In this document: one piece after another, positions 17,381 through 26,181 of the stretch
Numbering within the stretch: position 1 is the stretch's first letter
How the letters are laid out: each line of letters starts with the position of its first letter
Assembly (NCBI RefSeq): GCF_907177275.1
Contig: NZ_CAJSLV010000047.1
Location: 105,877-169,876, forward strand
Direction of reading: 5' to 3'
DNA: 64,000 bases
Source of the DNA: Actinacidiphila cocklensis
GTDB taxonomy: Bacteria; Actinomycetota; Actinomycetes; Streptomycetales; Streptomycetaceae
The notes under the pieces: generated by a model
Seen by the model: the letters and a program-made list of their open reading frames with translations, nothing else
What the model was told of the DNA's origin: nothing
The model's database searches: none
Made by a program: the position numbers and the translations under genes

Positions 17381-17595
17381 GTGCTGTCTCCTCCGAGTCG
17401 CCTGCAGTCGATCCGTCCCCCGTCCGTACTAACGACGTGGTGACGGACCGATCACGGGCCGCGCACAGAACTTTCCCGGCGGAACCGGTGAGCGGCCGGT
17501 GACCGTCCATCACACCGACGGCGCGACCATGTGCCGTCGGTGCCGGAGACACAACTGCTCGACCGGCATGCGGACTTCGCAGGGGGCTCGTGTTC

Positions 17596-18762
17596 ATGTC
17601 ATCGAAACGTCGGTCGTTGATGGCGGCTGCTGCCGTTGTGGTCCTGGTGGCCACGGCAAGCGGGTGCAAGTCGTCGGGCACCGAGGGCGACTCCAAGCCC
17701 ACATCGGCGCAGACGGATACGGCGAAGCCGAAGCTCGACCTCTCTCTTCCCACGGCGCTGCCGACCAGCGTCACCGACCTGAAGAAGTGGGAAGAGGCGT
17801 ACAAGCGCGGCGCCTGGAAGAACTGGGACAAGTCCCAGTGGCTGCGTAAGGCGGCGGATTTCGTCAACCCGGTGATCGACGGCCTGTGGAACGACGACCG
17901 GATGAAGGGCGCGGACCCCGAGGACAAGAACGTCCCCGTCGACGTCCCCGCCGACCAGGGGCAGACCGACCGCGCGCCCGCCCCGGTGGTCGCACGTGCG
18001 GTGGCGACGCCGTACCACCAGAGTGCGCCTGCGGTGGGGAAGCTGTTCTTCGACAGCCCCAACGGCTCGATGGTCTGCTCGGCGACCGTGATCCAGGATC
18101 CGGCGCACCCGGGCAAGTCCAACCTGGTCTGGACGGCGGGCCACTGCGTGCACGCGGGGGCGGAGGGCGGCTGGTACCGCAACATCGCCTTCGTGCCCGC
18201 GTACAACGACTCCGGTAAGAGCGCGGCGGACCTCAAGAACGCCAAGCGCGACGTCCTCGCGCCCTACGGGGTGTTCTGGGCCGACGGGGCCAGCACGTCA
18301 CAGCAGTGGATAGACACTGGGGCCGAGTCCGGCGGCAGCGGCTCGCCGTACGACTTCGCCGTGCTGCACGTAGTGCCCGAGAAGGGCGGCAAGTCACTGG
18401 AGGAGACGGTGGGTTCCGCCATGCCGGTGTGGTTCGACGCACCGTCGACGGCGCAGGTCGGAGCCCTGGACGCGTGGGGGTACCCCGCGGCTCCGCCTTA
18501 CGACGGCCAGCGGATGTTCGACTGCGCGGGCAAGCCGGGACGGCTGTCGCTCGACGCCCGGCAGCCCACGGAGTACCGCATCGGCTGCACCATGACCGCG
18601 GGTTCCTCCGGCGGCGGCTGGTTCGCCAAGCGGCCGGACGGTACGACGGCGCTGGTCAGCAACACCTCGATCGGCCCGGTGACGGCGACCTGGCTGGCCG
18701 GTCCACGGCTCGGCGCAGACGCCAAGAAGGTCTTCGACGCGGTGAGCAGGAAGTTCAGCTGA
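17596..18762 (+). CDS. Secreted lipoprotein with trypsin/V8-like serine protease fold
   Basis: An exported peptidase of about 388 residues. The N-terminus has basic residues, a hydrophobic core and the lipobox L-V-A-T-A-S-G-C with Cys24 as lipidation site, so it is probably membrane-anchored outside the cell. The catalytic triad is visible as TAGHC (His), SPYDFAVL (Asp) and MTAGSSGGGW (Ser). A roughly 100-residue charged linker precedes the protease domain. The start could be ATG 17596 (9 nt after AGGGGG) or GTG 17590 (3 nt); I prefer ATG. It stands alone, divergent from the siderophore operon, and is followed by a strong terminator. Confidence 0.9.
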   Translation: MSSKRRSLMAAAAVVVLVATASGCKSSGTEGDSKPTSAQTDTAKPKLDLSLPTALPTSVTDLKKWEEAYKRGAWKNWDKSQWLRKAADFVNPVIDGLWNDDRMKGADPEDKNVPVDVPADQGQTDRAPAPVVARAVATPYHQSAPAVGKLFFDSPNGSMVCSATVIQDPAHPGKSNLVWTAGHCVHAGAEGGWYRNIAFVPAYNDSGKSAADLKNAKRDVLAPYGVFWADGASTSQQWIDTGAESGGSGSPYDFAVLHVVPEKGGKSLEETVGSAMPVWFDAPSTAQVGALDAWGYPAAPPYDGQRMFDCAGKPGRLSLDARQPTEYRIGCTMTAGSSGGGWFAKRPDGTTALVSNTSIGPVTATWLAGPRLGADAKKVFDAVSRKFS

Positions 18763-18787
18763 GGACGGCCGCTGTACAGCGATAAGG

Positions 18788-18832
18788 AAAGGGGTGAGGC
18801 CCCGTCTCCTGGAGACGGGGCCTCACCCCTTT
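18788..18832. terminator. Bidirectional terminator, 22-bp perfect stem
   Basis: AAAGGGGTGAGGCC... at 18788-18809 pairs with 18811-18832 without mismatch. The A-run and T-run flanks let it work on both strands, between the convergent protease gene and hflX. Confidence 0.9.
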
Positions 18833-18886
18833 CGCGTCGATCACGGTCGCGCCACCGGTGGGCGGGCCGATCGCCGGCCTGCTCGG

Positions 18887-20383
18887 TCAGCCGTGCGTGG
18901 CGAGGGTGAACGGGGCCAGTTCCGCCGCCAGCTCCTCGTGCACCCGGACCTTGAGCAGTGTGCCGTCGCCGGTGTGCTCCTCGGAGAGGACCTCACCGCC
19001 GGCGTGCACCCGGGACACCAGGCCGCCGTGGGTGTAGGGCACCAGAGCCTCCACCTCCACGTCCGGGCGCGGCAGTTCGTCGTCGATCATCCCCAGCAGC
19101 ACATCGATGCCCTTGCCGGTGCGCGCCGACACCGCGATGGCGTGCTTCTCGTTGCGCAGCAGGCGCTGGAGCACCAGCGGGTCGGCCGCGTCCGCCTTGT
19201 TGATCACGACGATCTCGGGCACGTCGAGCGCGCCGACATCGCGGAACACCTCGCGAACCGCAGCCAGCTGCTCCTCGGGCACCGGATGTGAGCCGTCCAC
19301 CACGTGCAGGATCAGGTCGGCGTCGCCGACCTCCTCCATCGTGGAGCGGAAGGCCTCCACCAGGTGGTGCGGCAGGTGCCGGACGAATCCGACGGTGTCC
19401 GCGAGGGTGTAGAGCCGCCCGCCGGGCGTCTCCGCCCTGCGTACGGTCGGGTCGAGGGTGGCGAACAGTGCGTTCTCCACCAGGACTCCGGCACCGGTGA
19501 GCCGGTTGAGCAGCGAGGACTTGCCCGCGTTGGTGTAGCCGGCGATGGCCACCGACGGCACCTTGTGCCGCTTGCGCTCCTGGCGCTTGAGGTCGCGGCT
19601 GGTCTTCATCTCCGCGATCTCCCGGCGCATCTTGGCCATCTTCTCGCGGATGCGGCGCCGGTCGGTCTCGATCTTGGTCTCACCGGGACCACGGGTGGCC
19701 ATGCCGCCACCGGACGAGCCGGAACCGCCACCACCCATCTGCCGGGACAGCGACTGGCCCCAGCCGCGCAGCCTCGGCAGCATGTACTGCATCTGGGCGA
19801 GCGAGACCTGGGCCTTGCCCTCACGGGACTTTGCGTGCTGGGCGAAGATGTCCAGGATCAGCGCGGTGCGGTCGACGACCTTGACCTTCACCACGTCTTC
19901 GAGATGGATGAGCTGGCCTGGGCTCAGCTCACCGTCGCAGACCACGGTGTCGGCGCCGGTCTCCAGGACGATGTCCCGCAGCTCCTGCGCCTTGCCCGAG
20001 CCGATGTACGTGGCCGGGTCCGGCTTGTCACGGCGCTGGATGACGCCGTCGAGGACGAGTGCGCCTGCGGTCTCGGCGAGTGCCGCCAGCTCTGCCAGCG
20101 AGTTCTCGGCGTCGTCCACGGTCCCGGAGGTCCAGACACCGACGAGCACCACGCGTTCCAGCCGCAGCTGCCGGTACTCGACCTCGGTGACGTCCTCCAG
20201 TTCGGTGGACAGTCCCACGACCCGGCGGAGCGAGGCCCGCTCGGAGCGGTCGAGCTGATCGCCGTCCCGGTCTTCGTCGATGTGCGTGCTCCAGGCGACG
20301 TCCTCTTCCATCAGGGCGTCGGCCCGAAGGCTCTCGGGGAGGCGCTGGCGGTCGTTCGAAGAGGAAGAAGAGGAGGAGGTCAT
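18887..20383 (-). CDS. hflX: GTPase HflX
   Basis: Ribosome-associated GTPase of 498 residues that splits stalled 70S ribosomes under stress in other bacteria. The N-terminal HflX domain contains 'TYIGSGKAQEL'. The Gly-rich 'GGGGSGSSGGG' linker leads to 'RGPGETKIETDRRRI'. The G domain has GYTNAGKSS (G1), DTVGF (G3) and NKAD (G4). I chose ATG 20383 because AAGGA lies 5 nt ahead; a GTG 24 nt upstream lacks an RBS. A run of serines follows the start. It lies 275 bp downstream of the rsh gene. Confidence 0.96.
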   Translation of the reverse strand: MTSSSSSSSNDRQRLPESLRADALMEEDVAWSTHIDEDRDGDQLDRSERASLRRVVGLSTELEDVTEVEYRQLRLERVVLVGVWTSGTVDDAENSLAELAALAETAGALVLDGVIQRRDKPDPATYIGSGKAQELRDIVLETGADTVVCDGELSPGQLIHLEDVVKVKVVDRTALILDIFAQHAKSREGKAQVSLAQMQYMLPRLRGWGQSLSRQMGGGGSGSSGGGMATRGPGETKIETDRRRIREKMAKMRREIAEMKTSRDLKRQERKRHKVPSVAIAGYTNAGKSSLLNRLTGAGVLVENALFATLDPTVRRAETPGGRLYTLADTVGFVRHLPHHLVEAFRSTMEEVGDADLILHVVDGSHPVPEEQLAAVREVFRDVGALDVPEIVVINKADAADPLVLQRLLRNEKHAIAVSARTGKGIDVLLGMIDDELPRPDVEVEALVPYTHGGLVSRVHAGGEVLSEEHTGDGTLLKVRVHEELAAELAPFTLATHG

Positions 20384-20658
20384 CGGATCCTTAGGTCGTA
20401 CGGTCACGGTCCGGCACCCGTTCGTGCCGTCACTACGATGGTCGCACGCCGGGCGGTCGCGGTCACGCGGGTTTCCCGGCGGTTGCGCACAACGTGAGGA
20501 CCACTCCTACGGGTGACGCGGGCCGGGAACGGGCCTGCGCAGCCATCCGTTCACTCAGAGTAACCGCCAGAACGGACCAGCCGGCCCGGCGGCGGACCTG
20601 AGGAGTGAGTGCGGTGCGCGAGCGCAGGACGGCAGTGGGCAGGACGGCCGAGGCGGGC

Positions 20659-22866
20659 TCAGCTGCGGCAGGCGGTCACCGCGGGCCTGGCGCGGTAGAC
20701 GTCGTAGACACCGGGCACCGCCCGCATGGCGCGCATCAGGGCGGCGAGGGCCTGGGGGTCGGGCAGCTCCACCGTGTACGTGTGGCGCACGCGGTGCTCC
20801 TGCGGTGGTTCCACCGCCGCCGAGACGATACCGACGCCCTCGGTGGCGATCACCTCGGTGAGGTCGGCGAGCAGCCGCGGGCGGCTCAGCGCCTCGGCGA
20901 GCACCGTGGCGCGGTAGCCGCCGGCCGGGGTGACGTCCCGCCACCCGACAGGTACGGAGGTGCGGCCGGCCGCGGTCATCCGGGCGGTGCTGGGGCACTC
21001 GACCCGGTGGACGGTCACGGCGCCGCCGCGAATGACGAAGCCCGTCACCGCGTCGGGCGGGACGGGCGTACAGCAGCGGGCGAGTCGCACCGCGGCGCCG
21101 GGCAGGTCGGCGACGGCCACCGGCTGGGCGGCCGGGGCGCTGCTGGCCGCCCGGGTGGGCCGAGCGGCCGGGGCGGCGGCCGGCTGGTCGTCGTCGACCG
21201 GGGCGGGGTGCTCCGCCAGCCATCGGGTGATGGCGATCCGGGCAGCGGGGGTGGTGGCGTGCTCGAGCCATTCCGCGGCCGGGCGGGAGGCCGCCGCATC
21301 GTCCAGCAGCAGTTGCAGGCTGTCACCATCGCGCAGCCGGGTGCCCAGCGGCGCCAGCCTGCCGTTGACCCGTACGCCGATACAGCGGCGGCCGCCCTCG
21401 CCGTGCACGGCGTAAGCGGCGTCGACGCAGCTCGCACCTGCGGGCAGCCGGATGGTGCCGGAGGCGTCGCCGCCCTCCGCGGTGAAGACGGTGATCTCCC
21501 GGTCCTGAGCGAGGTCGTCCCGCAACGCGGACCAGAAGGTGTCGGGGTCGGGAGCCTCACGCTGCCATTCGAGCAGCCGGGCGAGCCAGCCCGGCTGGGT
21601 CGGGTCCACCTTTCCCCAGGCCTCGGCAGCCGCGGAGCCGGCAGCGGTCCGTCCCGCTCCGCTCGTGGCGGGCGGCGGCGTGCCGTCGGCGGACTGCAGG
21701 TGCTCCGCGGCGGTGTGCGGGTCGCCCAACGCGATCACCCCGGCCTCCGCCACCCGGTGCATCTGACGGGTGCGGACGAGGACTTCGGCGATCCGGCCCC
21801 GGTCGTCGGCGACGGCGGTGTGCAGCGACTGGTAGAGATTGAACTTGGGGGCGGCGATGAAATCCTTGAATTCGGCGATCACCGGGGTGAAGCAGGTGTG
21901 CAGCTCGCCGAGCACGGCGTAGCAGTCCGCGTCCTCCCCGACCAGGACGAGGAGCCTGCCGAAGTCACCGCCGCCGAGCTCCGCGCCCCCGCGCTTGAGC
22001 AGCAGCCGGTGGACGGAGACCGCATGCCGCGGCCTGATGGCCACCTCCGCCGCGATGTCCGCTTCCCGCAGCACCTTGCGCAGGTCCTCCGCGATGGCCG
22101 CCAGCAGGTCCGGCTGCTCCGCGTTGGCAGCGATCATGGCCTGGGTGCGGGCGTACTCGGCGGGGTGGAGGATCGCGAAGACCCGGTCCTCCAGCTCGGT
22201 CTTGAGCGCCTGCACACCCAGCCGCTCGGCCAGCGGGATCAGCACGTCCCGGGTGACCTTGGCGATTCTGGCCTGCTTGTCGGGCCGCATCACCCCGAGG
22301 GTGCGGACGTTGTGCAGCCGGTCGGCGAGCTTGATCGACATCACGCGTACGTCGCTGCCGGTGGCCACCAGCATCTTGCGGAAGGTCTCCGGTTCCGCGG
22401 CGGCGCCGTGGTCGACCTTCTCCAGCTTGGTGACGCCGTCGACCAGGTAGGTCACCTCGGAGCCGAACTCGTTGCGCACCTGATCCAGCGTCACGTCGGT
22501 GTCCTCGACGGTGTCGTGGAGCAGAGAGGCCGTCAACGTGGTCGTTTCGGCGCCGAGTTCGGCGAGGATCAGGGTGACGGCCAGGGGGTGGGTGATGTAC
22601 GGATCGCCACTCTTGCGGGTCTGCCCGCGGTGCGAGGACTCGGCGAGCACATAAGCGCGGCGCAGCGTCTCTACGGCGTCGGGTCCGGCCTGCGGGTGCC
22701 GGGCGCGGTGGACCTTGATGAGGTGTTCGATGGCGCCGGGCAGCCGAGCCCGGGTGCCGGGGCCGAGCAGGGCTGCCCGGCCGAGCCGACGCAGATCGAT
22801 GCGCCGCAGACCGCGTCGGCGGGCCTCGGCGGCGCGCTGGATCTCCATCGCGTTGTCTGCGCTCAT
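20659..22866 (-). CDS. RelA/SpoT-family (p)ppGpp synthetase/hydrolase
   Basis: A 735-residue long RSH protein. The HD hydrolase domain is intact: H117-D118 and E121-D122 (LLHDTVEDT), with 'IKLADRLHN' and 'FRKML'. The synthetase domain keeps KFNLYQSLHT but departs from the usual pattern elsewhere: RPRHAVSVH for G-R-x-K-x-x-Y-S-I-Y, DFGRLLVLV for D-L-I-A-x-R, and AEAGVIALGD for AEyGvAAHW. A TGS domain and a C-terminal ACT domain follow. ATG 22866 has GGAGG at 5 nt. It resembles Streptomyces RshA by position and sequence. I infer that hydrolase activity is secure and synthetase activity is uncertain. Confidence 0.93.
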   Translation of the reverse strand: MSADNAMEIQRAAEARRRGLRRIDLRRLGRAALLGPGTRARLPGAIEHLIKVHRARHPQAGPDAVETLRRAYVLAESSHRGQTRKSGDPYITHPLAVTLILAELGAETTTLTASLLHDTVEDTDVTLDQVRNEFGSEVTYLVDGVTKLEKVDHGAAAEPETFRKMLVATGSDVRVMSIKLADRLHNVRTLGVMRPDKQARIAKVTRDVLIPLAERLGVQALKTELEDRVFAILHPAEYARTQAMIAANAEQPDLLAAIAEDLRKVLREADIAAEVAIRPRHAVSVHRLLLKRGGAELGGGDFGRLLVLVGEDADCYAVLGELHTCFTPVIAEFKDFIAAPKFNLYQSLHTAVADDRGRIAEVLVRTRQMHRVAEAGVIALGDPHTAAEHLQSADGTPPPATSGAGRTAAGSAAAEAWGKVDPTQPGWLARLLEWQREAPDPDTFWSALRDDLAQDREITVFTAEGGDASGTIRLPAGASCVDAAYAVHGEGGRRCIGVRVNGRLAPLGTRLRDGDSLQLLLDDAAASRPAAEWLEHATTPAARIAITRWLAEHPAPVDDDQPAAAPAARPTRAASSAPAAQPVAVADLPGAAVRLARCCTPVPPDAVTGFVIRGGAVTVHRVECPSTARMTAAGRTSVPVGWRDVTPAGGYRATVLAEALSRPRLLADLTEVIATEGVGIVSAAVEPPQEHRVRHTYTVELPDPQALAALMRAMRAVPGVYDVYRARPAVTACRS

Positions 22867-23061
22867 CGGCACCTCCGGCAGCATGAACCGGCGGCGGGAG
22901 CCCTCGCACGACCCGCGGGGCCGCGCCGGTGATTGATGCTACCGAGCCCACCACGTGCGGCTGTCACGCTCTCGCCGAGAGTGATCCCCATCACCCGTTC
23001 GAGGGACGGTGTACGGGGGTTCCTGGCGGAATGCGCACGGCGGCAGAACGGAGCGGCGGTG

Positions 23062-23970
23062 TCAGCGGACCGGGTGGACGGCCGAGAACGCGGGGTCGAG
23101 CACTCCTTCGGCGACGATGACCGCGGGACCGGTCATCTCGATCAGGCCGTCGACGTTCTCGGTGATCACCAGCCGGCCTCCGGGGAGGTCGACCGTATAG
23201 GTGACGGGGCGGCCCGTCTCCGCGGGGTCGAGGCCGTCGCGCCGGGCGGCGGCGACCATGACGGCACAGGCGCCGGTACCGCAGGAGCGGGTCTCCCCCG
23301 AGCCGCGCTCGTGGACGCGCATGGCCACATGGCGGGGTCCGCGGTCCACGACGAATTCGACGTTGGTGCCGGCGGGGTAGGCCTCGGCGGGGGCGACTGC
23401 GGGGGCGCGGAAGAGGTCCCCGGCGTCGTCGAGGCCCTCGACGAAGACGACGGCGTGCGGGTTGCCCATGTTGACGTTCAGCGCGGGCCAGCTGCGGTCA
23501 CCGACCGAGACGGTGACGGAGCCGCCGGGAAGAGCCGCGCGGCCCATGCCCACGGTGATCCCGCCGGGGGTGCCGTCGTCGCCGTCCTTGGCGATGTGCA
23601 CCTGGCGCACGCCGGCGCGGGTGGCCACGGCCAAATCGCCCGCCTCGGCCAGGCCGGCCTGCTGGAGGTAGCGGGCGAAGACACGGACGCCGTTGCCGCA
23701 CATCTCGGCGATACTGCCGTCGCTGTTGCGGTAGTCCATGAACCACTCGGCCCGGTCGGCGAGAGCGGCGGCCTCGGGGTGGGCCGCGGAGCGGACGACG
23801 CGCAGCAGGCCGTCGCCGCCGATGCCGGCGCGGCGGTCGCACAGCCGCGCCACCTGGGCGGCGGACAGGTCGAGCAGGCCGTCCGGGTCGGGGACGATCA
23901 CGAAGTCGTTCTCGGTGCCGTGGCCCTTGAGGAAGGTCGAAGGGGCGGTGCCGTGGTGTGCGTCAGTCAC
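23062..23970 (-). CDS. dapF: Diaminopimelate epimerase
   Basis: Converts LL- to meso-diaminopimelate for lysine and cell-wall synthesis. The protein has 302 residues, with the two catalytic cysteines C91 (MCGNGVR) and C230 (RSCGTGAC), and the paired 'NSDGS' and 'GSGE' loops. I chose GTG 23970. It lies 6 nt after TACGAT with no Shine-Dalgarno sequence, so the mRNA should be leaderless. The long upstream frame to 24333 is a shadow of the membrane-protein gene. Confidence 0.96.
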   Translation of the reverse strand: MTDAHHGTAPSTFLKGHGTENDFVIVPDPDGLLDLSAAQVARLCDRRAGIGGDGLLRVVRSAAHPEAAALADRAEWFMDYRNSDGSIAEMCGNGVRVFARYLQQAGLAEAGDLAVATRAGVRQVHIAKDGDDGTPGGITVGMGRAALPGGSVTVSVGDRSWPALNVNMGNPHAVVFVEGLDDAGDLFRAPAVAPAEAYPAGTNVEFVVDRGPRHVAMRVHERGSGETRSCGTGACAVMVAAARRDGLDPAETGRPVTYTVDLPGGRLVITENVDGLIEMTGPAVIVAEGVLDPAFSAVHPVR

Positions 23971-23976
23971 ATGTCG

Positions 23977-23982
23977 ATCGTA
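23977..23982 (-). promoter_or_regulatory. -10 box of leaderless dapF
   Basis: TACGAT ends 6 nt before the GTG at 23970 on the minus strand; no RBS is present. Confidence 0.5.
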
Positions 23983-24038
23983 CGCGGACGGGCTGTCCTG
24001 CCGTACGCGGGCAGGCGGCCGGAAGGCGCCGCGAGGCG

Positions 24039-24581
24039 TCAGCGCAGCCGCGCGACGCGCCAGACGGCCAGCGCGGCGAGCAGCACGGTCACGGCCGCGT
24101 AGCCAGCGACGAAGCGCCAGTCGACCCGGGCGCCCGACCCGCGGGCGGGCAGGCCGGGCCAGGTGTAGCCGACCCGGCGGGCCGCCATCAGGCCCCAGCC
24201 CGCGGAGCAGCAGCACAGCAGCAGGCCGAGCATGGCGACGACCGGGCCGGCGTCGCCGGATTCGAAGGCGAGAGGAAACGCGAACATGAGCGACCCGCCC
24301 ACCGCGAGCGCGATGATCGGGGCCAGCTGCCATATCCGCAGCCGCCGTTGCGGTCGCAGCTCGCGGAAGGACTGGCCGCCGTCGAGCGGCAGCACCGCGT
24401 CGATGGAGCCCAGCGGGTCGAGCGGGTCGCCGAGGGCGTCCAGCGGTTCCAAGTGCGCCAGTTCGTCGAGGCGTTCCGCACCGTTGGCCGGGACGCCGTG
24501 GATCTCCTGTGACGCATGGGACTCGTAGGAGTCCGCTGCTGGGTCGCGCCCCTGAGGGGTGTCGCGTGGGCCGACTGCCAT
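24039..24581 (-). CDS. Conserved hypothetical membrane protein, 3 TM segments
   Basis: I do not recognise a function. At 180 residues it has an acidic, Asp/Leu-rich cytosolic N-terminal half (to about 80). Three hydrophobic segments follow: one beginning LAPIIALAVGG, one with three consecutive Cys (LLLCCCSAGW), and one at the C-terminus ending in Arg. ATG 24581 has GGGAGGG at 9 nt; a GTG two codons earlier is too close to it. The gene sits between miaA and dapF, a position where Streptomyces keeps a similar hypothetical gene in my recollection. Confidence 0.8.
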   Translation of the reverse strand: MAVGPRDTPQGRDPAADSYESHASQEIHGVPANGAERLDELAHLEPLDALGDPLDPLGSIDAVLPLDGGQSFRELRPQRRLRIWQLAPIIALAVGGSLMFAFPLAFESGDAGPVVAMLGLLLCCCSAGWGLMAARRVGYTWPGLPARGSGARVDWRFVAGYAAVTVLLAALAVWRVARLR

Positions 24582-24686
24582 CGCCACGCGCCCTCCCGAG
24601 TCTCCGACACCGTAGCTAGATGCTCGATGATGGCACGGTCGGAGGGCTGCTCCCGGACGCCGGAGCGTCCCGATGCCATCACGTGA

Positions 24687-25610
24687 TCAGGCTGTGACCG
24701 CTTCTTCGAGCAACCTCAGCGCATGGTCGGTGAGTTCCGCGTCCCCGGCAGTGAGCCAGTGCACACGGCGGTCACGTCTGAACCACGAATCCTGTCGCCG
24801 CGCGAAACGTTTCGTGGCCCGCACGGTGTCCTCGCGCGCCTGCTCCTCGGTGCAGTCACCGGCCAGTGCGGCGAGCACCTGCTGGTAGCCGAGGGCGCGG
24901 GAGGCGGTGCGGCCCTCGCGCAGTCCGACGGTTTCCAGGGCACGGACCTCGGCGACCAGGCCGGCGGCCCACATGCGGTCCACCCGAAGTGCGATGCGCT
25001 CGTCGAGCAGCGGCCGGGGGATGTCCAGTCCGATCTGCACGGTGTCGTAGACGGACTCCTGCGCCTCCACCTGGGGCAGGTTGGCCGTGAAGGGCCGACC
25101 GGTGATCTCGACCACCTCCAGGGCGCGGACGATCCGGCGTCCGTTGCTCGGCAGGATCGCCTGGGCGGCGGCAGGGTCGACGGCGGCCAGCCGGGCATGC
25201 AGGGCGCCGGGGCCGCGCATGTCGAGTTCGGCCTCCAGCCTGGCCCGGACGGCGGCGTCGGTGCCGGGGAACTCCAGCGGGTCGATCGCGGCCCGGACGT
25301 ACAGCCCGGAGCCGCCGACCAGCACCGGGACGCGGCCCGCCGCGTGCAGCCGGGCGATCTCGGCACGGGCCAGCCGCTGGTAGTCGGCGACGTTGGCGGC
25401 CTGCGTCACGTCCCAGATGTCCAGCAGGTGGTGCGGCACACCCTGCCGCTCGTCGGGTGGGAGTTTGGCGGTGCCGATGTCCATACCTCGGTAGAGCTGC
25501 ATGGAGTCGGCGTTGATCACCTCGCCGCCCACCATCCGGGCCAGAGCGACACCGAGATCCGACTTTCCTGCCGCGGTGGGGCCGACGACGGCGATCACAC
25601 GGTTCTTCAC
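24687..25610 (-). CDS. miaA: tRNA dimethylallyltransferase MiaA
   Basis: Adds an isopentenyl group to A37 of UNN-reading tRNAs, giving the substrate of MiaB. It has 307 residues. The P-loop is GPTAAGKS (10-17); 'NADSMQLYRGMDIGTAK' and 'GGSGLYVRA' are family signatures; 'QDSWFRRD' lies near the C-terminus. GTG 25610 starts the protein (MKNRVIAVVG), with GGGAG 9 nt upstream. The partner miaB lies 1.4 kb away on the same strand, separated by a small opposite-strand gene. Confidence 0.96.
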   Translation of the reverse strand: MKNRVIAVVGPTAAGKSDLGVALARMVGGEVINADSMQLYRGMDIGTAKLPPDERQGVPHHLLDIWDVTQAANVADYQRLARAEIARLHAAGRVPVLVGGSGLYVRAAIDPLEFPGTDAAVRARLEAELDMRGPGALHARLAAVDPAAAQAILPSNGRRIVRALEVVEITGRPFTANLPQVEAQESVYDTVQIGLDIPRPLLDERIALRVDRMWAAGLVAEVRALETVGLREGRTASRALGYQQVLAALAGDCTEEQAREDTVRATKRFARRQDSWFRRDRRVHWLTAGDAELTDHALRLLEEAVTA

Positions 25611-25738
25611 GGTGCCAGTCTCCCAAACATCCGGTGCCGACCTCGATCGGCCGGGACACCGGCGGTCCGGGGTTGGCGGGGCGCATTCACGGCGGCGCGA
25701 GTATTGTCTGACGTGAGGGGCATTTTGCGATGCTTGTA

Positions 25739-25768
25739 CCGCTTTGCGGGCATCTTGTCGCAAAGCGG
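25739..25768. promoter_or_regulatory. 10-bp inverted repeat in leader of antitoxin-like gene
   Basis: CCGCTTTGCG (25739-25748) and CGCAAAGCGG (25759-25768) flank a 10-nt spacer, about 48 bp before the ATG of the small gene. It could be a regulator-binding site or an RNA hairpin in the leader. There is no direct evidence for either. Confidence 0.5.
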
Positions 25769-25815
25769 CCGCAGTCGCCCGCCCTGGTCGCGTCATCTTC
25801 GAGGGAAGGTGCCAG

Positions 25816-26052
25816 ATGAGCTTCATGGACACGCTCAAGGACAAGCTCGGCCTGGCCAAGGACAAGGCGGGCGACACGGCCCGGCAGCACCCTGACAAGG
25901 TCGACTCCGGAATCGACAAGGCGGCGCAGACCGCGGACTCGAAGACCGGCGGCAAACACTCCGACAAGATCGACACCGGAGCCGACAAGGCGAAGGACAC
26001 CATGGGCAACCTCGGCGACAAGGGCGGCCAGGACACCGGCGGTACGACCTGA
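25816..26052 (+). CDS. Small hydrophilic antitoxin-like protein (MT0933/Rv0909 type)
   Basis: A 78-residue Lys/Asp-rich protein with repeated K-x-x-D-K-(A/V) units, e.g. DKLGLAKDKAGD, HPDKVDSGIDKA and DKIDTGADKAKD. This heptad-like pattern is that of proteins labelled MT0933-like antitoxins in actinobacteria. It also recalls CsbD or LEA-like stress proteins. No toxin gene adjoins it, so the antitoxin label may be misleading. ATG 25816 has GAAGGT 6 nt ahead. The gene stands alone between miaA and an opposite-strand gene and is followed by a hairpin terminator. Confidence 0.82.
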   Translation: MSFMDTLKDKLGLAKDKAGDTARQHPDKVDSGIDKAAQTADSKTGGKHSDKIDTGADKAKDTMGNLGDKGGQDTGGTT

Positions 26053-26113
26053 ACACCCGCGCCGGATGAGGCCGTTCCTGTCGCACGGCGCCAGGCGAAC
26101 GGCTGAAGATGCC

Positions 26114-26149
26114 GGACGGCCGCGGAACTCCACCTTCCGCGGCCTGTCC
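26114..26149. terminator. Hairpin between convergent small gene and dioxygenase-like gene
   Basis: GGCCGCGGAA (26118-26127) pairs with 26135-26144 across a 7-nt loop. The outer GGAC/GTCC pairs extend it, with one bulge. Confidence 0.65.
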
Positions 26150-26181
26150 ATGTCCGCTTCCGACGGCAATGTGCCGGCTGG

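Noticed and set aside
17381..17595. Possible DmdR/IdeR iron box upstream of the siderophore operon
   Set aside because: No 19-bp TTAGGTTAGGCTAACCTAA-like palindrome found by eye on either strand.
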